From the NCBI GenBank assembly GCA_017893485.1, contig CM030363.1, forward strand, positions 170,983,456 through 171,047,455: 64,000 bases of DNA, written 5' to 3'. Positions 1 through 10,994 of this stretch are shown here, piece after piece. The position numbers were made by a program, and so were the translations under genes. The notes beneath the pieces were generated by a model. The model saw nothing but the letters and a program-made list of their open reading frames with translations. It had not been told where the DNA came from and searched no databases. This DNA comes from Hemerocallis citrina (Eukaryota; Streptophyta; Magnoliopsida; Asparagales; Asphodelaceae). Every line of letters begins with the position of its first letter. The first letter of the stretch is position 1.

Positions 1-1055
1 AAACCCTAACCCATCTCTCATCTCAAATTCGTCAAAGTATCCTCGTAATTTGTGGAATAACCCATAAAATTGCTTTGGACAACTTAAACCCATCTTCCGA
101 TAGAGGTTTAATTTGTTGAAATTTGGGTATACTTGAAGAGGAAAGCAACTTTATTGTGAAGGTATGATGTTTATTGCCCCATTATTTTGTTAATTTCATT
201 AGGTTTTCTTTATGGGTAGATAATCACTCGTTTATTGGTATAAATTAACGTAGGTATGGATTTGGAGATTCCTATTTGGTTATACTTTGGTGGTGAAATA
301 ATTCGTGATCCAAAGATTGGTTGTTGTTATAGCGTGTTGGATCAGGAAATAGTTTGGGTACCCCGTACCATTACATTTGAAGAAGTAGTTGAGAAAATAT
401 ATGAAGTTACTAATTGGGATAGGAATCAATGGAATGTGAAAATTTTAGCTCGATACGCAGCAGGAAGAGGAGATGGTCAGTATTTTATGACAGTGCCCGT
501 ACCTACTGATAATGCGCTGAAGTCCCCTAGGACATTTGATCCCAATTGTGCTTGGTTTACATTAGAGTTATATATTCAGCAAATTCAAGTTGTGAATGCT
601 CAGCCACATGATATTCCCAGTGCAAGCTTCATAAGGGTAGTACCTACACAGCAGATGAGGTCTAACCCCGCTCAATCTTCACAACCAAATCCAGTATCCT
701 CACAAGAGAACACCTTCATAAATACAACAATCCCGGATTCTGTAAATGTTGAGCTGCCACGCCAACCTAGTCCGGTTCCTGACTCTGTTCCAAATGACAG
801 TATATTTGAACTCTTTCAAAATGCAGTCTGTAACAACAGCTTATTAGACGATGATGAAGAAGAGGAAGAAACAGACGATGAAGATGTTGATAGTGGTGAA
901 AATGATGACGGAGACGAAGATGATGATGATAGTGGTGCAAATGTAAATTCTACGAACAACAGTTCTAATGAAGTCAGAGCTACTTATAGCTACGCCAATG
1001 TTGACGCTCATGTTATACCTAGACTCACTTTTTCAAAAAGCGAGTCTTACTCTGT
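1..1055 (+). pseudogene. MULE mudrA-like N-terminal fragment
   Basis: The reading frame opens at 256 and stays open to 1209, but only about residues 1-260 look like a mudrA-type protein. The N-terminal ~100 residues (YFGGEI, WVPRTITFEEVV) resemble the PB1-like leader found in plant MULE transposases. A Ser/Pro/Gln-rich linker follows, then a strongly acidic tract at about residues 196-235 (runs of D and E), as is usual just before the MuDR domain. The MuDR domain, the DDE transposase domain and the SWIM zinc finger are all missing. The match stops at the palindrome at 1021-1049, so I read this as a 5' fragment cut off there. A telo-box (AAACCCTAACCCA) sits at bases 1-13, in what would be the promoter or leader. 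Family assignment is from recognition of the leader and acidic tract. Residues after about 262 are probably spurious. Confidence 0.6.
1021..1049. repeat. palindrome shared with PMD upstream region
   Basis: Near-perfect 27-bp palindrome with arms AGACTC(A/G)CTTTTT around a central C, at 1021-1047. The 18 bases at 1032-1049 are identical to 4671-4688, on the other side of the PMD gene. Confidence 0.85.
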
Positions 1056-1455
1056 ATGCAGAAGAAAGCAATGGTTGATCTCTTGGTGGGACAAATACAT
1101 CCTCAAACTACTCCAGCATCAACTTGTGCTAATATTGCACATCATTCCAACTTCTCCATTCCAACTTCTCCAAAAGTATCGCACAATCCACATTCCAACT
1201 TCTCCATGAACAACATCAAAACAATTAACAACATCTCAACAAAACAATCCAACATCTCAACAAAAAAATCCATCTCAACAAAACAATCCAACAAAACAAT
1301 CCAATCTCAACAAAAAATCCACACTCACACACCCCATATCAAAATTTGAATTTTATTGATTCCACTTTTCAAAGGTTGATTACAAGATTGAGATACACAA
1401 TAACTCACGTTATAATTACAACCAAACAATCACTTAATCCAAATATGAAGTCGCT
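1056..1455. other. low-complexity spacer
   Basis: A-C rich stretch with degenerate short repeats (CCAACTTCTCCA units at about 1147-1207, then AACA/ATCCAACA units at 1213-1330). It separates the mudrA fragment from the tail of the PMD gene on the opposite strand. The two short ORFs across it are low-complexity and I do not call them genes. Confidence 0.6.
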
Positions 1456-2604
1456 TCACGGGTCCGGGGTGAACAAGTTGGGACGTCGCCGTTGCCTCTT
1501 ACCTAGCGGCGATGGAGTTTTCTGTGTCACACCGGACATTATTATCGGCTCCACTTCCTCTTGTTGTTCTTCACCCTGTACTTGCATTTCAGCCTCTTCA
1601 ACTACATCCTCTTCTACTTCCTCATTTGTAGGCCGTCGTGGTGGTTTACGGGCAACTCTCTTCATACGAGGAGCACGTGCACTGGTCCGATAAGCGGGAG
1701 TGTTTAGGATAGCATCAAGGGTCACCCCCTCTCCCACCGCATCAGCTTGTGCTCGACAGGACGTCAGCATCTCGCGTGCGAAGTCCTTAACCGCATCGGC
1801 TACGTTGCTACTCAGCACAGCTGCACATTTCTTGCCCATACACCAAGTCTATGCCATCTACAAAATATAATAAGTTGGACTTTGTAGTTCCACTACATGT
1901 ATACTTGTAAATCAAAATATTATACTGACATATGATGAATTTAATAGTACTAAAAAACTTACAATCGTACGAATAGCCGATGCCTTTGATTGAAACATCG
2001 GCAAATGCATCTATCACTACATATCCCCATTGGCTCGCCGCTGGTACCCGGGGGGAAACAAACCCTTTCTTCCGGGTTTCTTCATTGAATGTACATCTGC
2101 TGGTTCTGCTGCCGGTCGACGTATAGGTACCACCACGCCTGCTGGAGTCGGCCCTGTCGGAGAGATGTATCGCCTTGTCATCCTCCCATACCAGCCCATA
2201 GAGTTATCGTGCACGACTTGATCAAATGGAGGAATGTTCTGGATGATTTCATCAAACCTATGATCATTCCATCTCTCCACATATGACGAGAAACTGGCGG
2301 CCCAATTATGTCCTGTCGTACGACCTATTCCAGTAATTTTATGTATGTCCGCATTGAATAGTTCGGCTACCGGAATTGCCTGCTGCAGACCAAACTGTCG
2401 TAGCACTCTGTTCACATAATAGAACTCGACAGTGCTAAAGTTGATCAGTGGTGCTTTTGTTAGCCAAAGATCTCGCCTATACAGGGAAATGGGCAGTAGT
2501 CGAGCTAGACGTGCCTCCATGTAGGGCATCCATACTACGCAGTTATCTGCCAACCTGTCCAACTCATCACGGAAGTAGGTCAGGCACCTGTTGGGGTTGG
2601 CAGT

Positions 2605-2607
2605 CTA
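2605..2607 (-). other. in-frame TAG in PMD exon 2
   Basis: The frame reads GVYWSGNLT, stop, TANPNRCLTYFRDELDRL with no shift, so the two long ORFs (2605-3381 and 2017-2562) are one exon. Confidence 0.85.
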
Positions 2608-3402
2608 AGTAAGGTTACCGGACCAGTACACACCAAGAGGAGGTAGCATGTACTGGTCCTCAGGGATATGGATCCAGTTGGGTGATTGTTTCCTAACTAC
2701 AGGACGTCTAACGTGGATACGCTCCCAGCTCCACACTTGAAGCAATATGATCGGGCCATTCATCTGTACGGACCCGAGACTACACAGGCACAAACTCCTG
2801 TAGAGGGATGCTAAGGCAGCACTACCCCAACTGTACTGGCCGACTCGTCCAAGATCTGCAATAAGCGGGAGGTACATGAGGGGGACAGAATGGCCGCTAG
2901 AATTAGGAAACAATACACCTCCAAAAAGAGTCAGAATGTACGCCCTGTAGTAGTAGTGGACCTCCTCTTCAATCGAATCATCTGTCAATCGGTCCTTGAA
3001 TTTTTCCTTTAACCACTTCAACCGAATCTGTTTCCCAATAACTGCCCCAGTCTCCACTTCGACACCAAGATATTGTTCTACTAAATATGGAGGGTCGAAG
3101 TCCATTGATCCAGTCACCGCTTGCCCATCTACCGGAAGGCCTGTGATTACTGAAACGTCCTGCAACGTAACAGTCATCTCTCCAACTGAAAGGTGGAAGC
3201 TGTGGGTCTCAGGACGCCATCTCTCGAGGAGTGCTGTAAGCAATGGCCGATCGCACTTGATGCCGCTCATCAGTGCAATACTGTAGAGTCCGCAATCCCG
3301 TAAGATTTGGTGAATCCGTGGGTGCATAGGGAGTGGATGACCCCCACGGAATGTACACTCCTTCGAATCGCCCTCCCACACTTCTCTAGAACGATGGTGC
3401 GA

Positions 3403-3405
3403 CTA
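3403..3405 (-). other. in-frame TAG in PMD exon 2
   Basis: Between PALLTL and SHHRSREVWEG the frame is unbroken except for this TAG. The ORF starting at 3381 is the downstream part of the same frame. Confidence 0.8.
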
Positions 3406-3830
3406 AAGAGTAAGAAGAGCGGGGTCGAGGGGACCTGGACCTCCAAGGAGAATAGTAGATGAAGAAGGGGCCGGGGACGAAGTACCAGCCACATTTGGGT
3501 TACTTGGGACCTGCACAACAATATTTACATCAGCAAAGAAATATATCATTTAATTATATGATAATGAAACAAATCGAATGCAGAAAATTATAAGCTTACA
3601 TTAGTCCATTCGGTACCACCACGACGACCACCACGTCCACCGCGTGGAGGTGGGCCAAAAGATGTACATGGTCCATCGCCACGATTGGGTCTACTACTAG
3701 AACCTACCTCCACATGTCCCCTAGTCCGTGGCATTTTTCAAAAAATAAGAGTATCCTACAATGTGGAGCGAGCAATCATTATTAACAATACCAAAATATA
3801 AAACCAAGAAATATAGAACACATACGAACA

Positions 3831-3994
3831 TCTATAACTATTATAATGGGAGAGTTGAGGTTCACACGTGTTAGTAGTTTTTTTTTGTCCTTTTCAGTCC
3901 CCCTCCATGTGCATCGCACGAGAATTATACTACATTTTTTCTTTTTTGTCCTTTTCATTCCCCCTACACGTGCATCGCATGTGCATTATACTAG
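3831..3994 (+). mobile_element. 164-bp non-autonomous Helitron-like element
   Basis: It starts with TCTATAACTATTATAA after an A and ends with CTAG before a T, the expected A/T insertion. Just before the end is a hairpin (CACGTG-loop-CATGTG, 3967-3983). A second, degenerate copy of the same 3' end (GTGCATCGCACGAG...ATACTAC) lies at 3908-3934. No coding capacity. It sits about 100 bp upstream of the PMD start codon. Confidence 0.6.
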
Positions 3995-3999
3995 TTTTG

Positions 4000-4541
4000 A
4001 TTATTAATAACTATATCCTAATTTTACTCACAAATTCTACATTTAACCACCTTTTCAAAACGTATAGACCTCCACCTCAACCGACTATCCGAATTTTACA
4101 CCCTAAATACCCATAAATTTTATACCGAATTTTACACATTTTCAACGACGATGCAAATTGTACCTCCAATAATATCAACCAATTTCTAACTAAATAATTC
4201 TAAATATAAATACAACATTAGAAAATGTAGAGTTTGAATAATATACCATAGTATTCGCCCAAGAATCGAACCACGAGAAACACCCCCGAATCGTTCAAAG
4301 CCCTTTTCGAAGAACACCACGGAAATCACCAAATAAATCGAAAGAACGAGCAAACACAAAGTGGGCAATTGGACTGGGATGAGATAATGAAGAATTTAGG
4401 AGTGATTCGACAACTAATTTGATGGAATGTGGCGTTAAATCGAAGAGTATGGACATTGGGTTAGGGTTTCGCGAGCGAAGAAGGAGAAAGAAGAGAGAAT
4501 AGTGAGATCTGTTTGGGGGTGGGGGGTTTAAGTCCCAAACG
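4000..4541. promoter_or_regulatory. presumed PMD upstream/leader region with telo-box
   Basis: Non-coding A/T-rich DNA upstream of the minus-strand PMD gene. On the minus strand a telo-box (AAACCCTAACCCA, 4457-4469) matches the one at bases 1-13. Telo-boxes are frequent in plant 5' leaders. No TATA box could be assigned with confidence. Confidence 0.35.
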
Positions 4542-4770
4542 ACACTCGCTTTTTGAAAAAGCGAGTGTGGGTTAATTTCCCCCGCTTTTTCAAAAAGCGA
4601 GTGTTGCTGGGCCAAAAAGGCCAAGACTCGCGTTTTGAAACACCGAGTGTGGCATTATCCTCCGCGGTGTTTCAAAAAGCGAGTCTTAGAGTTCAAATTT
4701 TCTGAACCCTAAGACTCGCTTTTTGAAAAAGCGTGATGGATTATACCACACTCGTTTTTTCAAAAAGCGA
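4542..4770. repeat. palindrome cluster (ACTCGC/AAAAAGCGAGT)
   Basis: Perfect 27-base odd palindrome at 4542-4568 (arms ACACTCGCTTTTT). A second, shorter one lies at 4583-4599. Imperfect versions are at 4624-4650 and 4750-4770. An 18-bp inverted repeat with a 21-base spacer pairs 4671-4688 with 4710-4727. The same 18-mer occurs at 1032-1049. Confidence 0.85.
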
Positions 4771-4859
4771 ATGGGGCGCTTATGGAATAAAAAAAAAGGT
4801 CATTTGTGGAAAAACTTTCATAAAAAGGATCATTTTGGGAAAAAATTCATGTCTCCGCC

Positions 4860-5235
4860 AGGTACGATTTTGTTGTGAGGGATAATATGGGGAGACTTGT
4901 CATTGCAGGTGGCGGTCATATCCAGTCAAGATAATTAGTGTAGCCGAACGAAGAGGAGGCATTGAAGGCATTGTTATTTATAGGAAACCAAGGTCCAATT
5001 TGTTTGGAAGGAGATTCTCAGATTATCGTGAATCATGTGTTGCAACATCGGGGTGGATCCTATACATTGCAATTTTTTTGTGCTTACTGCAGAATTGGCC
5101 TGTACAATATGTTAGACATTTTTATTATGAGGGTAACACTTGTGCGGATAGAATGGCCAACAAAGGTCGAATGGCGGAGCAGGACTTTCCCATAGTTAGT
5201 AACATAGATGTTGAGTTTATTAGTTTGCTTGAGGC
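4860..5235 (+). pseudogene. RNase H-like (RVT_3) pseudogene fragment
   Basis: Conceptual translation gives pieces of a plant reverse-transcriptase-like RNase H domain: VVRDNMGRLVIAGGG near 4870-4915, then ICLEGDSQIIVNHVLQHRG near 4990-5055, and after a frameshift near 5105, VRHFYYEGNTCADRMANKGR at about 5110-5170. These match the three conserved blocks of the domain (first strand, LEGDS with a catalytic Asp, and the C-terminal EGNxxAD block). Stop codons and at least one frameshift separate the blocks. This domain occurs alone in many plant genes and in LINE tails. No RT domain is seen next to it, so its source is unclear. Confidence 0.75.
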
Positions 5236-6737
5236 AGAGCGTGTGGAATTTGTAGACGTCGGTTGTAATTTTGCATTTTTTGTTTACCAAAAAAATTATG
5301 TGATGTTTATGTATGTTTCTTCAATGTTATGGTGTTTCAGTATTACTAATGCTGCTAAGTTTTTATTTTAGCAAGACTGATGTTGTTTAGTTGATCAGGA
5401 ATTGTTACAAATTTCTTGCGAGTAAAACCAAATACGCAACTCTAAGCAGTGAGATTTGTAAAATTTGCTCTAAACGGGGTGGGTTCACGTCAGTCCGGCA
5501 TTTTTGTAGATTTGTAACGGGGTGGGTTGGGCGCACTCAAGTCGCATGTAATTCGGTCCGAGATTTGCACTCCTGTGCGCACGCGAGGGAGCACCTCTTG
5601 GCTTACTATCTTACAAGAGGTTATTATATATCCTTTTGTATTTCTTTTGTTTTTTCGGATGTGGGACTAAAATTCTTCAACTCATTTTCAGAGATGAAAC
5701 TGCTATACTTTTGGAGACAATTTCTCATTCACCCGATAACCGTTTTGAGCATGTAAATATATGATTTTGATTTACTCACGAAGGAGAACACAAATTCATT
5801 AAGACCTCTCACTAGTTCATAGGGGATCTTACTCAAAAAATTACTTAAAAACTAGTTTGTAAATGGTGTATAATATACTCATTTTCTAACAGGAATTTCA
5901 GTAGTAGTGTTGTTTATTCTTTGATTCACATGTTCATTATATATGTTTATTTATACAGATAATCTCCAAATGGTTTCAAATCATTTAATTATTACTTTCA
6001 AAGTTGTCGTGCTTTCTTCTTAAAAAGGAGATAGGGGGAAATTTTACATTAAAATGGAATATCTCAAAACTCAGTGCATTGTTATTGAATCGGAAATTTC
6101 AAACTCAATTTTTGTATCAATAAACTCAATTTTTGTATCAATATAGCTTTCTTTGGATTGCCATTTTATTCTCGGTAAGGGATGAGTTATATTAAAACCA
6201 CAATCTAAAACTTAGAGTCCTCGAGGTTTTATTCCGAAAAAAAAAAAGGAAAGGTTTTTTCTTTAAAAGTATGGTTTAATTTCGACATAATAAAGCAACA
6301 ATTACTACTTAGCTTGAATGCAATAATAGACTGTTGGATTTTTGGTCAAAACCAAGCTCCTTCTTTCCTTGCTTTTAGTCCCACATCGGATTTATATAAC
6401 ATAGACATCGTGTTCCTCCCACAAAATCGATGTTAAAACTTTAATGACGTTAAAAAGAAACCGAACAAGATTAACGGTCAGATGAGAATATTCATGAGTC
6501 ATATTCTTCACCAAATAATCCAAAAATCAAATCCATGTCGATGTCAATAGAAGGTAAGATAAACAAAACACAAAAGTCAAGGTAACTGTAGATATATCTT
6601 CATTCCTACCAAATCTTATGTTCATTGCCATCCAACCTATCATTCAACTGATAGGTAAAATGATGGCTTCAATTATTTCTGCATGAGAAGAAGCATTTTA
6701 AATCATATTCTTTTCCCTACTGATTTAAATTATAGTT
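5236..6737. other. no recognisable gene; short tandem duplication
   Basis: A/T-rich, no recognised protein. A 21-bp unit is directly duplicated at 6101-6121 and 6122-6142. TTTTAGTCCCACATCGG at 6374-6390 has a partial inverted partner (CGGATGTGGGACTAAAA) at 5655-5671. The ORF at 5391-5756 matches nothing I know. Confidence 0.5.
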
Positions 6738-7030
6738 TGTGATGCTGCGGATTTAGTGGCGGAAGCAATAGATATAAATTATTGTTATTCGCAAGGGGGA
6801 GATAATTCTCAATTCCAGATCTAAATCTGAGATGAGGATTTGTTGAGGAGCTAGAGAGGAGGTGCTGCTGATCGATTGCTGACCGTCCTGAACAACTGCA
6901 AAATCGCCTAGAAACAGCGGGAGAGATCCCGGCGACATGCCCTCCGACGATCTATTCAGTAACTAGAAGAAATGAAAGCTAGGGTTCATGTGGAGAAAAA
7001 TTTATTACCTGCAGAAAGAAGGAGGGGTCT

Positions 7031-7040
7031 GATATTTATA
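7031..7040 (-). promoter_or_regulatory. TATA box of gypsy LTR
   Basis: Minus-strand TATAAATATC, followed within about 30 bases by a pyrimidine-rich start region. Confidence 0.45.
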
Positions 7041-7098
7041 GGCAGAGATAGTGAAAACACTAACATTAATGGGCCGGGTGACCCTCTTCTGTGGGCAT

Positions 7099-7349
7099 TA
7101 GGGATGGCAATCTGGTCGAACGGGCCGGGCCGGGCCGAACCCGGCCGCTCGGGTTGGCCCGTGACTTGGGCGGGCTCGGGTCGGTTTGGCGACTTAACCG
7201 GGCCGGGCCGGGGCAGGCCCAAAGTTGATTTAGGCGACCCGCCCAACCCGTGAACCCTTTAGGGTCCAACCCGGGTCGGGTCGGGTCGACCCGCGAGTTG
7301 GCCCGTTTAGATAGATAGGTTTTTTTAAAAAAAAATATTTTTAGCTTAA

Positions 7350-7387
<38 letters not shown>

Positions 7388-10300
7388 GTAACTAATAATA
7401 CTAATAAACATTAAAAATCGTAATAATAATAATAAGATTGAAAGAGTGAAATTGGCAAAAAATTTTGAAATATTATTCATATGAATTTAAGTTATACAAT
7501 TTTCACAATTTCTAATGAAATGAAGAATTCAATTCACAAATATGTTTTATACACTAACATATTTCTTATATACAATTTTAATAGACTCCAATTTTTCTAA
7601 TTTAACATAACAAGCAAAGATATAATACAATTTCTAATGTGTCGGTCGAGTTGCTATTACAAGCAAAGCTATTGTTGTTGTTGTTGTTGTTGTTGTTCTT
7701 CCGGCAAGTTGCTCCCACTTGTGAACGTTGATAGTGCTTTTCCTCGTGTCCTATCTTCAGCCTTCAGCCAGTCTTCTGTGCAAACGAGCATCTTTAACGT
7801 GTCGGGCTTCAAGCGATTCCTGTAATCAGTTAAAACTCTGTCACTTGAAGAAAATGCACTTTCAGAAGCAACTGTAGAGACAGGATAAGTTAGTAAATCT
7901 TTAGCCATAATTGACAGAATACTAAATGTATGTTCATGGTCTTTCCACCATTGTAAAATATCTAGTGGAGAAGAAGAATGCTCAGAATCTTGTTGGTTAT
8001 ACCGATTTAATTCATTTGGTTGATTAGTCCTAGATTTTTTTGATTGAATTTGTTCAAGTAAATTAAATGTTCTATCATCAAATTTACTCTTACCCTTACC
8101 TTTAGAAGTACCAGAAGAAGAACTAACTACATAAATTGTACTACTAGAAGCAAAACGTTTATCATAATAATCATACAAGTTATTTAATATAGATTCAAAC
8201 TGAACTAAAAAAGTAGCGCAATTAATTACTAATTCTACATTTTTCTCAAGTAATGCAAAAAATATTTCAATCAAACTCTTCGTACCTTCTAATTTGATAC
8301 GAGGATCCATAACGGTAGCAATACAAATCAACATAGGAGGAGGAAAATAATACTTTAAAATTTTTTTATATGCAGGTTTTACAATATCACCAACATAAGT
8401 ATCATTTAACATTTCGTTAAATGTTTGCATCATGCTAACTAATGATATAAAAATGCTACTAGAAGTAGATTCATATATTTTTGAAAATTTTAAAGTTGCG
8501 GTTTTAAACGGTTCTAAAAATTTCAACAAATTAAGCTTCGGCATAATACCAATCGGTGGGAGTCATTTCAAAATTTGGCATATGAAATGCGATACAAAAA
8601 TTATTTACAACTGCTTTATATTTGGTAACAACATGTAGTAAATCAAAAGTAGAATTCTATCGGTGTCTAACATCCTTTAGAAATCTTCTAAAAGGTACAT
8701 TTTTAAGCCTACACCAAGCTTTCCATTCTTGTAATACGCTTGGACTTAATGCAATGAAATATATACAATTTCTAATTTTAACTATATATGGATCGGCTTT
8801 TTTTAATGCATCTTGAACACATAAATTTATAATATGACATGCACATCTAACATGAAAAATATTGTCAGATGGAGGGTTTAATACGGATTTTAAAGTAGTA
8901 ATTACTACATTGTTGTTAGATGCATTATCAAAACTAATACACATAATTTTATCGCGAATATAAAAAACATCACAAATTTCTATAATACGATTTGCTATTT
9001 CAGCGCCACTATGGGGATATGACAATGTCGCATGTGATATGATTCTTTTTTGAAGAATCCAATCATTGTCGATCTAATGACAGGTTATTCCCATCATTGG
9101 AATATTGTTGACACCCGTCCAACAATTCGAAGTTAAACTAACTCTACAAGTTAAACTCCGTAAAATTGCAATCAAAGCGTCCTTCATTTCGATGTATATT
9201 TTAAAACAATCCGATTTGCAAGTATTTCTCGGAATTCTTCTAAAATGAGGGTTTAAGGCTGTTTGGTTAAAATTTTCCAAGTTCCTACTTTCGGAATAGG
9301 AAAATGGTAACTCTTTCTTTATGACTAATCGGGCCATTTCCCGACGAACAAGATCGGGATCATAAGGGTGGCTATCAACTAGACCGATCCTAAGATTGAT
9401 TTTTTGTTGGCCTTGTAGGTCAGCAAGAAGGTCTTTATGGTTATGTTGGATGTGTCTACTAACTGTATCGGTGTCGTCACCCCTCTTGAATTTGTATGTT
9501 TTACCACATGTTTTACAAACTTTCAAACCTATACCCGGAGTATGTTCGTCCGGGATATAATCGTAAAACTTATGTCAATCACTAGTTTCTCCTCTACTTT
9601 TTCTACTACTACGGGGTTGTATGGTTTCGGTTGGTTGTTGTTGTTGTTCTTCTTTTTCTAATTGTATGTCACCTACAAACTCGTCGGTGCACCCCATTGC
9701 TGGGTAGGAGGATCATGGTACTCTTGGGCGGGCTCACTAATTGGGACAATTGGTGGCCTACAGGAAGAGGAGGAGGAATCTTGCCCGCTACGACCGCTAC
9801 CGCGTGATCTAGACATAATGTAATAATGTACGTAAAAAAAGCTACACAATGTAGGAACGGTGAATTATAAAAAAAAGTCTAAAAAATAAGAGGGTTGAGA
9901 TAAAGAAGATCAAAAAACCAACAATAAGTATAACTACAACACAAAAATAAAATTACGAGAGAGGTATGAAATTTTGATACCATTTACCGTGGATACGCGT
10001 ATATTAAGAAAACCGTGAAAATAAGAATAGAAGTAGAACTAGAAATAAGCGATTCCGGAAATTGAAGAGTTGAGGAGAGCTTGAAGGAGAATTGACGACT
10101 TGATCACTTGGAGTTGGACGAGAGTTGAAGAGTTAAAGACGTTGAATTTTGATTTCGATACGATCGAAAATTGATCATGTATATGCCTTGTTGAAGATTT
10201 GCTTGTTGAATACTTCAATTGTTGAAAAATTCCTTAGAAATGATTTATAATAGTAGATAGAGTAAGAGAGTAAGGTGTGAATTTTTAATGGAATTTTGTG

Positions 10301-10695
10301 GGGTATTTATAGGCTAAAAATACAACAAAAACCAAAAAAAACCAAAAAAAACCGTCAAGAGAGAGCCAAACGGCTCTCTGTTGAACAGTGCACCCCCCCA
10401 ACGGGCCGCTGACTCGCGGGTCAACGGTCGACCCGTAACGGGTCGAACGTTCGACCCATACGGGTCCAACAGTTCGTAACCAGCGGGTCGACCCGCTGGT
10501 TGGCGGCGGGTTGGGCTATTTTAAACGGGTTCGCGAGCCGGGTTTAACGGGTTGGATTCGCATTTTTGACAACCCGGGTCGACCCTTTACTATTCACCGG
10601 GTTCGACCCGAACCTGCCAAACCGTTTCACGGGCCGGGTTCAACGGGCGGGTCGCGGGCGGGTCGCCGGTTGACTCGGCCCATTTGCCATCCCTA
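7099..10695 (-). mobile_element. hAT element, 3597 bp
   Basis: Perfect 12-bp terminal inverted repeats: TAGGGATGGCAA at 7099-7110 and its complement at 10684-10695. The 8-bp flanks GTGGGCAT (7091-7098) and ATGGGCAT (10696-10703) match at 7 of 8 positions, as expected for a hAT target duplication. Both subterminal regions are G/C-rich and packed with GGGCC, CGGGT and GACCCG motifs, the usual transposase-binding type of repeat. An AAT microsatellite lies at 7351-7387. The element carries a broken transposase. Confidence 0.93.
7669..9816 (-). pseudogene. hAT transposase (BED finger, RICESLEEPER-like), broken
   Basis: ATG at 9814-9816 starts a Ser-rich leader. A BED zinc finger follows (CKTCGKTYKF...SRHIQHNH, about 9440-9520), then the catalytic RNase H-like region (CISFDNASNNNV, CACHIINLCVQDALK, 8780-8960) and the C-terminal dimerisation domain (LQWWKDHEHTFSILSIMAKD, STVASESAFSSSDRVL, 7735-7960). 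The tail ends in a poly-Gln run coded by a CAA repeat. Breaks are a frameshift near 9680-9700, TGA at 9575-9577, TAG at 9074-9076, TAG at 8657-8659 and a frameshift near 8540. At all three stops a Trp codon is the likely original. Otherwise all domains are present and in order, so the copy was once autonomous. Clearly inactive as sequenced. Confidence 0.9.
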
Positions 10696-10994
10696 ATGGG
10701 CATGAAATAGCAGAAGGCCCATGGGAGCTGTAGACCTGATTCTGTAGGAGTCTACAGATATGAGGGGATTAGATAGCTCAGATTGAGCCGGATTATTTAC
10801 ATATATCATAGCCCCCCCACTCCTAGAGGGTTGTATGTATCAGCCATCGAGAAGTAGCTCGTTCTTGTGAGAAGATTGATAGACAGGGTTCAAAAGTATA
10901 GGATGGAAGATCCCCGAAGAGAGTGACATGGGGCCAAGACCGAGCTCCGTGACGACCGAGCTCCGACCTCCGAGCGTCAAGCGTTGTGTGTAGC

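Larger units (their letters stand above)
1456..3734 (-). pseudogene. Plant mobile domain (PMD/MAIL1-like) pseudogene
   Basis: Three exons can be traced. Exon 1 is 3600-3734 (ATG at 3732-3734, Arg/Gly-rich, MPRTRGHVE start) and ends at a GTAAGC donor. Exon 2 is about 1963-3510 after a GTGCAG acceptor and ends at GTAAGT. Exon 3 is 1456-1857 and ends in a basic, NLS-like tail (GKRQRRRPNLF). Exon 2 carries the PMD: HPRIHQILRDCGLY, RWRPETHSFHL, GEMTVTLQDVSVITGLPVDG, YLPLIADL and YVNRVLRQFG. Plant relatives are the MAIN/MAIL family (nuclear, meristem and silencing functions) and their transposon-borne copies. The frame is otherwise continuous but is cut by TAG at 3403-3405, 2605-2607 and 1849-1851. 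TAG at 2017-2019 may be the natural end or a further break. Two introns are kept, so this is not a retrocopy. A transposon-borne copy is likely, given the neighbouring mudrA piece. Confidence 0.85.
6738..10994 (-). repeat. 3' LTR region of the gypsy element (split by hAT)
   Basis: The two flanks of the hAT (6738-7098 and 10704-10994) join into LTR-like sequence on the minus strand, with a TATA box (TATAAATATC, minus, 7031-7040) and a GC-rich transcribed leader (GTCGCCGGGATCTCTCCCG) about 100 bases further on. The U3 start was not found. The 56-bp array beginning near 10995 may belong to the LTR or to the 3' UTR. Confidence 0.5.

Noticed and set aside
1456..3734. Amber read-through or code change explaining the PMD TAG codons
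   Set aside because: Nuclear plant DNA uses the standard code, and the neighbouring dead transposons show the same type of stops. Decay is simpler.
5391..5756. 121-codon ORF as a gene
   Set aside because: No recognised domain, no conserved motif and flanked by decayed sequence.
6374..6402. GTCCCACATCGG plus TATA as a plant snRNA promoter
   Set aside because: The upstream-element-like sequence is only a few bases from TTATATAA. Functional plant snRNA promoters need about 23-34 bp, and no snRNA sequence follows.
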